Part shown: piece after piece, positions 43,979 to 52,210 of the stretch
Position numbering within the stretch: position 1 is the first letter of the stretch
Layout: each line of letters starts with the position of its first letter
Origin: Candidatus Opimibacter skivensis
Lineage (GTDB): Bacteria > Bacteroidota > Bacteroidia > Chitinophagales > Saprospiraceae
Assembly (NCBI GenBank): GCA_016721905.1
Contig: JADKHH010000017.1
Span: 1 to 57,308, forward strand
DNA length: 57,308 bases
Direction: 5' to 3'
Program-made: the position numbers and the translations under genes
The notes under the pieces: model-generated
What the model was told of the DNA's origin: nothing
The model's database searches: none
What the model saw: the letters and a program-made list of their open reading frames with translations, nothing else

Positions 43979-46297
43979 TCACTTCCAGCGGTTGAAAACA
44001 CGAGATAGACGCCTGTCTCGGCCTGCTGGCCATTGAGGTCCTTGCCGTCCCAGATAGCCTGGCCTCCCTAGGGATCTGGTCTCGAACAGGATGACGCCTG
44101 TGACATCTGTAATCTTGACTACCGCATCACGGGCAAGACCCCTGATGGCAATAGGTCCGTCATAATCCGGGCGGACCGGATTTGGAAAAGCATACACATC
44201 ATCACTATGAATCGGACCCCCGTCAATAGCATCTGATCGAAGGCTCATGATTCCTCCGGCTGTAGCAACATAGACTAATCCATTATTGCCATCAATGGCA
44301 ATATCAATGATCCGGTTGTCCAATAATGGGCTGTTAGCTGTCGTATACGAGGCTACTTCCTCATTGCCAGCAGGTGATTGCACAAACACACCGCTACCGG
44401 TTCCAAACCACTTGCGGTTAGCACCATCAATGGCGATCGAATAAATCGTTTCCTCCCCAAAGAGGTAATTGAGGACTCCATCCTGTTCCACTTTAATCCG
44501 ACTCCCCTGGTGCCCGTTGAAAATATCGCCACCTCCATCAAAAACCACCGGACCTTCAGCCGTCCCAACCCATATATCCCCCTCTACATCGACTGCCAGG
44601 CAGTTGACACTATTGGAGGGTATAGCCGTATTGGAGGCGCTGAGCTGGACACAACGATCATCTGACTCGTCATCTATCGTGCCACCGTCATCAAATACAA
44701 CCAGGCTGGCAGACTTACTATACAGCATGATCCATTTATACCCACGTCTGTCTACGACGACTTGTGAGGTGTTAGTGATGTTGGTGCATGGCAGTGGAAA
44801 TGATTTCCAGGTTCCATCCGCCTTAAGCACGCTGAGTGGTTCGCCTGCAAGGTAATTAGTGACCCAGAGGTTATTGTCCTCATCAAAAGCCAGTCCGGCA
44901 ATACGCTCTCTGGCCTCATCTCCTACTGCTCCCTGAAGCGAACTATTGGTGTCATCAAAGACCGTATAGGTTTCACCATCATATTTTAATAACCCTCCCC
45001 AATATGAACCAACATAGATGATATCCTCTACCGGGTGGGGTAAAATCCTGAAGAAATTGAGGAGCCCTGAAGCTTCAATTTCAGGGGTATTAAACTGATT
45101 GTACGTAGTCCATCTGACCCTGTCAAACGTGTAAAATCCATCCCGGTTGCTTTGATAGCCATAGCTCTCCGAAGCGCCTCCGGTGGCCACATACAAGACG
45201 CCTTCCTTGACTTCCATTTCGCTCACACTACCTGAATAGGGGGTATTGTACGTCAACCGGTCACAAGGTGTAAAGTGATTTTGGGCTACCCTATATTCAG
45301 GAAATTCATCGGCATACCAGATCCTTCCCTTTTCATCCTCAATCGCGTAGGATGGCCTGTAGGTACAGTTGATTCCGTTTTCGTGCCAGAATATGGAATC
45401 TTTGAAATAAGCCACTTTCCCAATACACCCTGCATCACACAAAAAGCCCACCATGAGATTTTGTCCTTCAGGAGAAATAAAAGTGAGCGAGTATCCGGGT
45501 ATTTCGTGCCAGAAAATAAATTCCTCCTGGTCAAACTTGTACAAATCACCATCTATGCCCGCATACAATATGTCATTGTATACCGCCACGGACTGGCTGC
45601 TATAGAGCGCCGGAACGCCGGGAATAATTGCTTTTTCCCAACTGCTGAAATCTTCAATGATATTTCCGGAAAGGGGATCATAGCTGTATAAACCATTTTC
45701 AACAGCCAGGTAAAATTTGCCCTTGTATTTGGTAAATGCTTTCACCGGACTACTGGTAAACACCGTGGATTGAAATTGCCGGCTGACCAGGTCAAGCACC
45801 AGCAATCCGAAAGGTGTGGATAAATAAATATTGGATCCATCATCTGTATAGATGTTGGTAATCCGCTTATCGCCCTGAATAGACGTATTGCGCACGATGT
45901 CATTGACATTGGTCACCCCATTGGTATCCATCAGGTCAATATTGCCATTGGCATATCCGATGATCAGGGTCCTTAGCGGTTCATGATATCGTATCCAGGA
46001 GGGTTTGACATCGCTGAGTCCATCCACTTTTGAAAAGAATTCCACTTGAGAGGTATCCGCTTTGGAAATGGCGATCATGGCAAATTCGCTGCCGTAATAA
46101 ACTCGTGTAGGGCTTTGGGTGACGGTCGCGCCTCCATTATAGGGAAGATGCTCTGACCATTGTCCGATACTTAAATCACTCTGAGCATAAGTGAAGAGTG
46201 AAAAGTGAAAAATGAAAAATGAAAGTAATAGGATGGTTCGGGTGAAGTTGTTTGCTTGAAACTGCCGGCAAGGGGATGGTAAAGTTTTATTTTTCAT
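43979..46297 (-). CDS. porZ: PorZ-like type IX secretion component (3' frameshift)
   Basis: PorZ sits on the cell surface in the T9SS attachment complex. The mature N-terminus (IGQWSEHLPYNGG) and repeated beta-propeller units with WVGTAEGP, KWFGTGSGV and LYVATGGA are typical for the two propeller domains, about residues 40-680. A C-terminal sorting-type domain follows (AFPNPVRPDYDGPIAIRGL). After TRSLG near 44070 the frame ends in an Arg/Pro-rich tail. Removing one G from a GGG run gives GGQAIWDGKDLNGQQAETGV and a normal end at 43927, so a 1-bp insertion is likely. The signal peptide core (SFFIFHFSLFTYAQ) is encoded by the AGTGAAA/AGTGAAG micro-repeat. Start ATG 46297 is preferred to 46309. 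Confidence 0.8.
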   Translation of the reverse strand: MKNKTLPSPCRQFQANNFTRTILLLSFFIFHFSLFTYAQSDLSIGQWSEHLPYNGGATVTQSPTRVYYGSEFAMIAISKADTSQVEFFSKVDGLSDVKPSWIRYHEPLRTLIIGYANGNIDLMDTNGVTNVNDIVRNTSIQGDKRITNIYTDDGSNIYLSTPFGLLVLDLVSRQFQSTVFTSSPVKAFTKYKGKFYLAVENGLYSYDPLSGNIIEDFSSWEKAIIPGVPALYSSQSVAVYNDILYAGIDGDLYKFDQEEFIFWHEIPGYSLTFISPEGQNLMVGFLCDAGCIGKVAYFKDSIFWHENGINCTYRPSYAIEDEKGRIWYADEFPEYRVAQNHFTPCDRLTYNTPYSGSVSEMEVKEGVLYVATGGASESYGYQSNRDGFYTFDRVRWTTYNQFNTPEIEASGLLNFFRILPHPVEDIIYVGSYWGGLLKYDGETYTVFDDTNSSLQGAVGDEARERIAGLAFDEDNNLWVTNYLAGEPLSVLKADGTWKSFPLPCTNITNTSQVVVDRRGYKWIMLYSKSASLVVFDDGGTIDDESDDRCVQLSASNTAIPSNSVNCLAVDVEGDIWVGTAEGPVVFDGGGDIFNGHQGSRIKVEQDGVLNYLFGEETIYSIAIDGANRKWFGTGSGVFVQSPAGNEEVASYTTANSPLLDNRIIDIAIDGNNGLVYVATAGGIMSLRSDAIDGGPIHSDDVYAFPNPVRPDYDGPIAIRGLARDAVVKITDVTGVILFETRSLGRPGYLGRQGPQWPAGRDRRLSRVFNRWK
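46189..46224. repeat. AGTGAAG/AGTGAAA heptamer repeat inside the porZ signal peptide
   Basis: Alternating GTGAAGA, GTGAAAA and ATGAAAA words on the plus strand, which read on the minus strand as codons for the hydrophobic Phe-rich part of the signal peptide. Elsewhere in the window the same repeat is strictly intergenic. Confidence 0.85.
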
Positions 46298-46388
46298 AAA
46301 TCGGGTCAAAGATAAACCTGGAAAGATGCCACGGCTAAATAACTGTATTTACCCTGGCAACCTTCTATAAATGGTTGTGTGGCTGGAA

Positions 46389-46979
46389 TTATTGTCTGTA
46401 GAGGCGCGAGCCGTCCAGAAATTGATAGACATTTTCGGGGACCATATATCGTATGGACAGCCCTTCAGCAATGCTCTTCCGGATATAGGTAGAGGAAATA
46501 TCCAGCATCGGAACATCATATATCACGATATCCGCGTTCGTGACCGAAGTTTGGTCTATGGGCACACCTTCACGCTTGTAAACATGAATCTTATACCGTT
46601 CCAGGAGCAATTCATAGTTTTTCCATTTACTGATACTCCCCAGGTTGTCCGACCCCATGATCAGCGAAAACTGGTGTTGGGGATATTTTTCGTGGAGATA
46701 CACCATGGTATCGATGGTGTAGGAGGGTTTGGGTAGGGAAAATTCAATATTCGATGCTTTCAGCCTGGGGTTGTCATCGATGGCCATTTGTACCATATGC
46801 AGGCGGTCAAAATCATTGGCCAGTGTTGAACGGAGTTTGAGGGGGTTGTGCGGAGACACTACAAACCAAACCTGCTCCAGGTCAGTCCTTGAAGCCATGT
46901 ATTCCGCGATGATCAGGTGACCGGTGTGGATGGGGTTGAAGGAACCGAAGAAAAGGCCTATGCGCTTGGGCTGGAGCAT
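46389..46979 (-). CDS. nadD: Nicotinate-nucleotide adenylyltransferase
   Basis: Transfers AMP from ATP to nicotinate mononucleotide in NAD synthesis. The nucleotidyltransferase motif GSFNPIHTGHLIIAEY (residues 12-27) and the C-terminal ISSTYIRKSIAEG are both present, as are SPHNPLK and LIMGSDNL, characteristic of NadD. The length (196 residues) is normal. Cytoplasmic. It lies between porZ and a TfoX-like gene in the same direction; gaps of 80-140 bp argue against strict coupling. Confidence 0.95.
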   Translation of the reverse strand: MLQPKRIGLFFGSFNPIHTGHLIIAEYMASRTDLEQVWFVVSPHNPLKLRSTLANDFDRLHMVQMAIDDNPRLKASNIEFSLPKPSYTIDTMVYLHEKYPQHQFSLIMGSDNLGSISKWKNYELLLERYKIHVYKREGVPIDQTSVTNADIVIYDVPMLDISSTYIRKSIAEGLSIRYMVPENVYQFLDGSRLYRQ

Positions 46980-47124
46980 TGAGGTTTGTTTTTACAAAGA
47001 TAGCAGAGCAAGGGGCAAGGAGCATAGGGCAAGGCAGGGCAAGGAGCAAAGGGCGGAGGGCAGGGCAGAGGGCAGAAAGTCGGGCAATTCAATTTGCCTG
47101 GCTTGATTAGCCAGGTTTTTGCGC

Positions 47125-47532
47125 TCATGCAAATGGAAGACTGAAGACTGCAAAATGAAGACTGCCGACTGGAGACTGCATAATTGGCGAGGCGGGGCTG
47201 TGGCGGGGACTGCCTCCGAGGGTGTCTTTCATGTCATCCAGGGCTTTTTCCACGAGTTCATGCCAGTCGGTATGGTAGTAGAAAGGGACTTCGACCCACT
47301 TCTGGAGATAGACAGGCTGGCCATATGGTTTGTAATACTGCCAGCCAAGGATCCCTGAATCAGGTAAGGTCTGGCCGTCAAGCTTGAGGACGATGCGGTC
47401 ATCGTACATCATGGCGAAGGCCCTGCCCTTGTACTCCATAGAGGGAGCCGACAGTAAGGTGGATTTGCGGAGATGGGGATGGAGGCTTTCCATTCGGGCG
47501 CATAGATTCATGAAAAAAGCAAGTGCTGTCAT
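47125..47532 (-). CDS. TfoX N-terminal-domain-like protein with repeat-encoded tail
   Basis: A small soluble protein (about 135 residues). The core (residues 20-105) resembles TfoX/Sxy N-terminal domains: SAPSMEYKGRAFAMMYDDRI, VLKLDG, YYKPYGQPVYLQKWVEVPF, and a helix DWHELVEKALDDM. These domains are found in competence regulators and in many uncharacterised proteins; no DNA-binding part is seen. The last 25 or so residues (SPIMQSPVGSLHFAVFSLPF) are read from a micro-repeat of ACTGAAG/ACTGCCG words, so the natural stop may have been lost. The ATG at 47532 is chosen over 47556. Confidence 0.6.
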   Translation of the reverse strand: MTALAFFMNLCARMESLHPHLRKSTLLSAPSMEYKGRAFAMMYDDRIVLKLDGQTLPDSGILGWQYYKPYGQPVYLQKWVEVPFYYHTDWHELVEKALDDMKDTLGGSPRHSPASPIMQSPVGSLHFAVFSLPFA

Positions 47533-47571
47533 GGTTCCGGAGCGTATGGTTAGCACAATATAAACACTTTA

Positions 47572-47883
47572 TAAAAAATTATAATGTGTTTTTTGAAAAA
47601 TTTTGGTAAATTTTTCAAGCTATCAGCCGTCAGCTATCAGCTATCAGAAAAAGCTAACAGAAAAAGCTATCTGCTATCAGAAAAAGCTAACAGCCACCAG
47701 CTTCCAGAAAAAGCTACCAGCTTTCAGCTATCAGCTATCAGAAAAAAGGTGAGAGCCTGAGAGCCCATCCTAAGCTCCTAACCTTCTAAGCCTCTAAGCA
47801 AATAAACTCATTAACATATCAACCAATAAACCCATCAACAAATAAGCCTATAAGCTTATAAGCTTTATAAGCCCATAAGCCTT
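47572..47883. repeat. CAGCTAT / CAGAAAAAGC micro-repeat region
   Basis: Between 47620 and 47750 the words AGCTATC, AGAAAA and AGCTAAC repeat many times in imperfect order, followed by CCTCTAAGC and TTATAAGC words up to 47880. The same AGCTATCAG words recur near 49100-49155. No gene is seen. Confidence 0.8.
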
Positions 47884-48099
47884 TCACCCTATAAACCCAT
47901 TCGTCTTATGGCTTGCGTCACAAAACGGAAGATTGGAAGATTTGCCGCATCTGCAGAATGAAATGCCATTTGGTTTCTCCACGACGGTGCCGTCTGCCAG
48001 TGTTATTTCACAAGGGCCTAATACCCTGACCGGACCATTTTCAAATACTTTTACTTTGCTTTTTTCGGGAATTGTTATTTCGGGTGTTGATGGTTCCAT
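47884..48099 (-). CDS. CDGSH-type iron-sulfur protein
   Basis: A 71-residue protein with the CDGSH signature CRCGKSSNLPFCDASH: Cys49, Cys51, Cys60 and His64 would hold a 2Fe-2S cluster, as in mitoNEET-like proteins. It lacks a membrane anchor. The first 45 residues form small strands (VKVFENGPVRVLGPCEIT). Small bacterial members are thought to act in redox sensing or cluster transfer. It is a single gene between micro-repeat regions. Confidence 0.9.
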   Translation of the reverse strand: MEPSTPEITIPEKSKVKVFENGPVRVLGPCEITLADGTVVEKPNGISFCRCGKSSNLPFCDASHKTNGFIG

Positions 48100-48289
48100 A
48101 GTTGATTTAATTTAAGATGATGCAATTCAAACGGCCGGGGAGGCTAAAGGTTCAAGAGGCTAAAGGAGGCTAAAGGCTAGAAAGGGGGCGAAAAAAAGCC
48201 GGAAAAGGCATAAAGGGGTTAAGGCAAAGAAACTTAGGTTTTTGGGCGGGGGAGAGCAGTATGGGCGAAGGGGCTAAAAGGGCAGAAAG

Positions 48290-49051
48290 CTATTTTAGGA
48301 GAAGGCCGACCGGACAGTGGTCGCTGCCCATTTCGTTTGGCATAATGAAACTATCACTTACTGACGTCATCAATGGACTGGAGACCAGGAAGTAATCTAT
48401 GCGCCAACCGATATTTTTCTGGCGGGCACCAAACCGGGCGCTCCACCAGCTGTAGCCTGGTTCGTCTGGTCGCAGATGGCGGTAGGTATCTGTAAATCCT
48501 GCTTTGAGCAACGCGCTCATGCCATCAATTTCCTGCTGGGTGTATCCTGAGGTCTTGTTGTAATTTTCCTTTGGCCTGGCGAGGTCAATCGGCTGATGAG
48601 CAACATTGAAATCTCCGCACGCAATCACCGGTTTCTTTTTTGCAAGCTTTGTCAGATATCCTCTGAAGTCCTTATCCCAGACCTGCCTGTAATCCAATCT
48701 GGCTAGTTCGCTACCTGAGTTAGGGATATAGGCGGTGAGCAGATAGAAATCATCAAACTCAGCAGTCACTACCCTTCCCTCCTGGTCATGCTCTTCGATG
48801 CCGATGCCATAAGATACATTCAGCGGTTTGTGCCGGGTCAGTATACCTGTACCCGAATAACCTTTTCGGACAGCGGAGGTAGGAAAAATTTCATACCCAT
48901 TCAGATCCTTGAGTGCCTGCCTGACTTCATCATCCTGCGCCTTGGTTTCCTGCAGGCAGATGATATCCGCGTTCCATGCCTTGACCTGATCCGCAAACCC
49001 TTTTTTGGCGACAGCCCGGACGCCGTTGACATTCCAACTGATTAATTTCAT
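48290..49051 (-). CDS. xth: Exodeoxyribonuclease III (AP endonuclease)
   Basis: A 253-residue enzyme of the Exo III/APE1 family, which cuts DNA 5' to abasic sites and removes 3'-blocking groups in base excision repair. All family motifs are seen: LISWNVNGVRA at the start, CLQETKAQD, SGTGILTR, GDFNVAHQPIDLARP, SWWSARFGARQKNIGWRID, and the final GSDHCPVGL with catalytic His. Cytoplasmic. It stands alone; a run of AAGAGGCTAAAGG words lies downstream (48140-48200). Confidence 0.95.
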   Translation of the reverse strand: MKLISWNVNGVRAVAKKGFADQVKAWNADIICLQETKAQDDEVRQALKDLNGYEIFPTSAVRKGYSGTGILTRHKPLNVSYGIGIEEHDQEGRVVTAEFDDFYLLTAYIPNSGSELARLDYRQVWDKDFRGYLTKLAKKKPVIACGDFNVAHQPIDLARPKENYNKTSGYTQQEIDGMSALLKAGFTDTYRHLRPDEPGYSWWSARFGARQKNIGWRIDYFLVSSPLMTSVSDSFIMPNEMGSDHCPVGLLLK

Positions 49052-49416
49052 CGTGATGTGTATTGACGTGGGAAAGATAGGAAAGTTGCTAAAAAGAGCT
49101 GTCAGCTGTCAGCTATCAGCTATCAGTCACGAGTTACCAGCTACCAGCTACCAGAGAAATGGGAGGGCTTGATGATTCTTCTAACCCCCTACCCCCTGAA
49201 AGGGGGAGTTGAACGTTAATCTCCTAAACTTATCAACCCATCAACCAACTCATCAACCAACTTATCAACCTTTCAACCCATCAACCTATCAACACATCAA
49301 CACATCAGCCCATCATCTTATAAGCATATAAGCCTATAAGCACATAAGCTCATGCTTCGGCTCCGCTCAGCACAAGTAAGCGTTCAAACCACTACTTTTA
49401 CACCAATTATTAACCA
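49052..49416. repeat. Micro-repeat-rich gap upstream of aguB
   Basis: Contains AGCTATC / AGCTACC words (49098-49155), ATCAACC-type words (49225-49312) and TATAAGC words (49317-49350). A weak -7-like TACTTTTA is near 49392. No gene. Confidence 0.7.
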
Positions 49417-50289
49417 ATGAGTAAAATAAAAATAGGTCTTGTCCAGATGAGTTGCGTAGCTGACAAAGCTGCCAATATCAGCCGGGCTATTGAGGGCATC
49501 CGGAAAGCACATGCCGGAGGTGCGCAGATCGTCTGCCTGCAGGAGCTTTTTACCTCCCTGTATTTCTGCGATGAAGAAAACTATGATCACTTCGCACTCG
49601 CGGAAGCGATACCCGGCCCATCGTCTGAAACACTGGCTACCGTTGCTGCAGAACTGGGCGTAGTCATCATTGCTTCCTTGTTTGAAAAGAGGGCACAGGG
49701 TCTCTATCATAATACTACCGCTGTGTTGGATGCTGACGGCACGTATCTCGGTAAATACAGGAAGATGCACATCCCGGATGATCCGAGTTATTATGAAAAA
49801 TTTTACTTCACCCCCGGAGACCTGGGGTATAAAGTTTTTAAAACAAAATTTGCGACCATTGGTGTGCTGATATGCTGGGATCAATGGTATCCTGAAGCAG
49901 CCCGAATCACTTCACTGATGGGCGCTGAAGTTTTATTTTATCCGACGGCTATCGGATGGGCCACCTCACAGGATGCGGCTACAAATACTGAACAATACAA
50001 TGCCTGGCAGACGATACAGCGCAGTCATGCGGTAGCCAATGGCGTGTATGTGGTGAGTGTCAACAGGGTTGGATTTGAACAGGATGGCCGCATGCAATTC
50101 TGGGGAGGGTCTTTTGTTTCAAATCCATTTGGAACTGTCGTATACCAGGCATCGCATGAGCAAGAAGAAACACCAGTGGTAGAAATAGACACTGAAAAAA
50201 CAGATCAATACCGGACCCACTGGCCTTTCCTCAGGGACCGACGCATTGATTCCTATGAGCCTATTACAAGACGATACATAGATGAGTGA
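49417..50289 (+). CDS. aguB: N-carbamoylputrescine amidase
   Basis: A nitrilase-family enzyme that hydrolyses N-carbamoylputrescine to putrescine. The catalytic triad is complete: Glu43 (CLQELF), Lys116 (KYRKMHIPDD) and Cys153 (LICWDQWYPE). The length (290 residues) and the sequence FWGGSFVSNPFG agree well with AguB/plant CPA-type enzymes. Cytoplasmic. It overlaps the agmatine deiminase gene by 8 bp, and together they convert agmatine to putrescine. No arginine decarboxylase gene is seen in the window. Confidence 0.95.
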   Translation: MSKIKIGLVQMSCVADKAANISRAIEGIRKAHAGGAQIVCLQELFTSLYFCDEENYDHFALAEAIPGPSSETLATVAAELGVVIIASLFEKRAQGLYHNTTAVLDADGTYLGKYRKMHIPDDPSYYEKFYFTPGDLGYKVFKTKFATIGVLICWDQWYPEAARITSLMGAEVLFYPTAIGWATSQDAATNTEQYNAWQTIQRSHAVANGVYVVSVNRVGFEQDGRMQFWGGSFVSNPFGTVVYQASHEQEETPVVEIDTEKTDQYRTHWPFLRDRRIDSYEPITRRYIDE

Positions 50290-51328
50290 TTTGAAACCGG
50301 CAGCAGCAGGATATTATTTCCCTGCTGAGTTTGCCTTGCATACTGCTACATGGCTTAGCTGGCCGCACAATCCGGACACATGGCCTGGTAAAATCGATAC
50401 CATCTATCCATCCTACGCGCAGTTTATCAAGATCCTGACGGCAGGTGAGTATGTGCATATCAATGTTGCTGGTGAAAAGATGGAACGCAGTGCGCGTGAG
50501 ATCCTGATGCAACATGATGTGCCAATGGATCGTGTTAAGTTTTTTCACCATCCGACCAATGATGCCTGGTGCCGTGATCATGGTCCGGCCTTCCTGATCA
50601 ACCCTGATAGCAGGCAACCCAAAGTCATCGTGGATTGGGGACACAATGCATGGGGTGGAAAATATCCTCCATTTGATCTTGATGATGTGATCCCTACGCT
50701 GATCGGTGCTGCATATGATATTCCCGTCTACCATCCGGGCATTATCATGGAAGGTGGTAGCGTGGATTTTAACGGAGCCGGTACCTTGATCACGTCGACG
50801 GCATGCCTGCTCAATCCAAACCGCAATCCTCATCTGACCAAGAGAGAGATCGAACAATACCTCATCGATTATTATGGAGTCGAACACATCCTTTGGGTCG
50901 ATGAAGGCATCATTGGAGATGATACAGACGGACACATTGACGATACAGTTCGCTTTTTTAAAGAAGATTCGGTGATCACCGTCATCGAACATAACAAGCA
51001 GGATGAAAATTATTCGCTGTTAAAACATAATCTCAAACAACTTCAGGAAATGAGGTTGCCGGATGACCGTGCGCTGACGATTGTGGAGTTGCCGATGCCT
51101 GATCCGATCTACTACAATGATCAGCGATTGCCCGCTTCGTATGCCAATTTTTATATTTCGAATCTACATGTGATCGTTCCGACGTTCCGAAATAAAAGGG
51201 ATCAGGAAGCTCTCGACATTCTCAAAGATTGTTTTCCGGAAAGAGAGGTTGTTGGTATTGATTCAACGGATATTATCTGGGGGCTGGGGAGTTTTCATTG
51301 TCTTAGTCAGCAAGAACCCGCCGTTTAA
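50282..51328 (+). CDS. aguA: Agmatine deiminase
   Basis: A guanidino-group-modifying enzyme that turns agmatine into N-carbamoylputrescine and ammonia. Landmarks: FALHTATWLSWPHNPDTWPG at the start, WCRDHGPAF (residues 95-103), MEGGSVDFNGAGTLITS, DTDGHIDDTVRFF, and GLGSFHCLSQQEP with nucleophile Cys340. Normal length (348 residues). It is translationally coupled to aguB by an 8-bp overlap. The stop codon is followed directly by an AGTGAAG/AGTGAAA repeat. Confidence 0.96.
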   Translation: MSDLKPAAAGYYFPAEFALHTATWLSWPHNPDTWPGKIDTIYPSYAQFIKILTAGEYVHINVAGEKMERSAREILMQHDVPMDRVKFFHHPTNDAWCRDHGPAFLINPDSRQPKVIVDWGHNAWGGKYPPFDLDDVIPTLIGAAYDIPVYHPGIIMEGGSVDFNGAGTLITSTACLLNPNRNPHLTKREIEQYLIDYYGVEHILWVDEGIIGDDTDGHIDDTVRFFKEDSVITVIEHNKQDENYSLLKHNLKQLQEMRLPDDRALTIVELPMPDPIYYNDQRLPASYANFYISNLHVIVPTFRNKRDQEALDILKDCFPEREVVGIDSTDIIWGLGSFHCLSQQEPAV

Positions 51329-51364
51329 GTGAAGAGTGAAAAGTGAAGAGTGAAAAGTGAAAAA
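51328..51364. repeat. AGTGAAG/AGTGAAA heptamer repeat, locus 4
   Basis: Five alternating copies starting at the aguA stop codon. The same words are seen at 9409, 19660 and 46189. Confidence 0.9.
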
Positions 51365-51571
51365 AGTCGTGACATTGCATGCCATTGAAAATGGCTACTT
51401 GATTTCTACCTTGAAGATGATTTTTTGATTTGTCGTACGCGATCTTAGGTGCAACCTAAGCTCAACACTCTTTTTATTTTTTATTAAAGGTCCCCTGGTT
51501 GCTCTTGGTTGGGGCGGTCATCCTGGATTTGGCGAAGGTCCTTCGCCTCAGCCTTAGCCTTAGCCTTTACT

Positions 51572-51943
51572 TCATTTCTTGAAAATAAAATAGACCGCGA
51601 GGATCAGAAAAACGAATCCGATAAAGTGATTGAACCGGAAGGTTTCGTTCTTAAATACAAGAAGTGCGAAGATGGTAAAGATGATCAGTGTGATCACTTC
51701 CTGGATCACTTTCAACTGGACTAATGAAAAGGGACCTCCGTATTGCTGATACCCTAGTCGGTTAGCCGGGACCTGTGCGCAATATTCAAACAAGGCAATG
51801 CCCCAGCTGATCAGGATGATAGAGATCATGCCGAGTTTATGAAAGCCTTTCATTTCGCCAAACTTCAGGTGACCATACCAGGCCAGGGTCATGAAGATGT
51901 TGGAGAGTACCAGGAGTCCGATGGTGATGAGTCCGCGTGACAT
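51572..51943 (-). CDS. DUF486-family small membrane protein
   Basis: A 123-residue membrane protein with four helices and the typical DUF486 sequence: LVLSNIFMTLAWYGHLKF at the start, ISWGIALFEYCAQVPANRLGYQQYG in the centre (split: LFEYCAQVPANRLGY, then GGPFSLVQLKVIQEV). The family belongs to the drug/metabolite transporter clan, but its substrate is not known. The frame continues upstream to 52126, but that part is encoded by GCGTGAGA-type repeats (51944-51995), so the ATG at 51943 is taken. Confidence 0.9.
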   Translation of the reverse strand: MSRGLITIGLLVLSNIFMTLAWYGHLKFGEMKGFHKLGMISIILISWGIALFEYCAQVPANRLGYQQYGGPFSLVQLKVIQEVITLIIFTIFALLVFKNETFRFNHFIGFVFLILAVYFIFKK

Positions 51944-51995
51944 GTGTGAGAGCGTGAGAGCGTGAGAAGCGTGAGAACGTGAGAACGTGAGAGAG
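51944..51995. repeat. GCGTGAGA octamer repeat upstream of the DUF486 gene
   Basis: Imperfect tandem copies of GCGTGAGA, GCGTGAGAA and ACGTGAGA directly before the start codon. Confidence 0.9.
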
Positions 51996-52146
51996 CAAAT
52001 ATAGAGATTCTCTTTGCCCCTAAAGAACTTCAGGGAGTGTGGTTGCCTGCCATTTAAAAAATGGCTACAATGATTTTTTCCTTGTATATGATCTTTGTGA
52101 TTTTTCGTACGCGAGCTTAGGTACAACCTAAGCTCAACAATTAAAT

Positions 52147-52180
52147 AAAAAAAGCCGCAAGCGGGTGCTTGCGGCTTTGT
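52147..52180 (-). terminator. Intrinsic terminator of the PDZ/T9SS gene
   Basis: Perfect 12-bp stem AAAGCCGCAAGC/GCTTGCGGCTTT with a 4-nt loop (52151-52178), followed on the minus strand by a T run. Confidence 0.95.
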
Positions 52181-52210
52181 ATAAAACTATATTGGTATGA
52201 AAGTATGCGC

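Noticed and set aside
44469..44855. 128-residue open frame antisense to porZ
   Set aside because: Ser/Thr/Pro-rich shadow of the propeller-coding strand.
49384..49884. 166-residue open frame antisense to aguB
   Set aside because: Fully opposite the amidase with intact catalytic triad.
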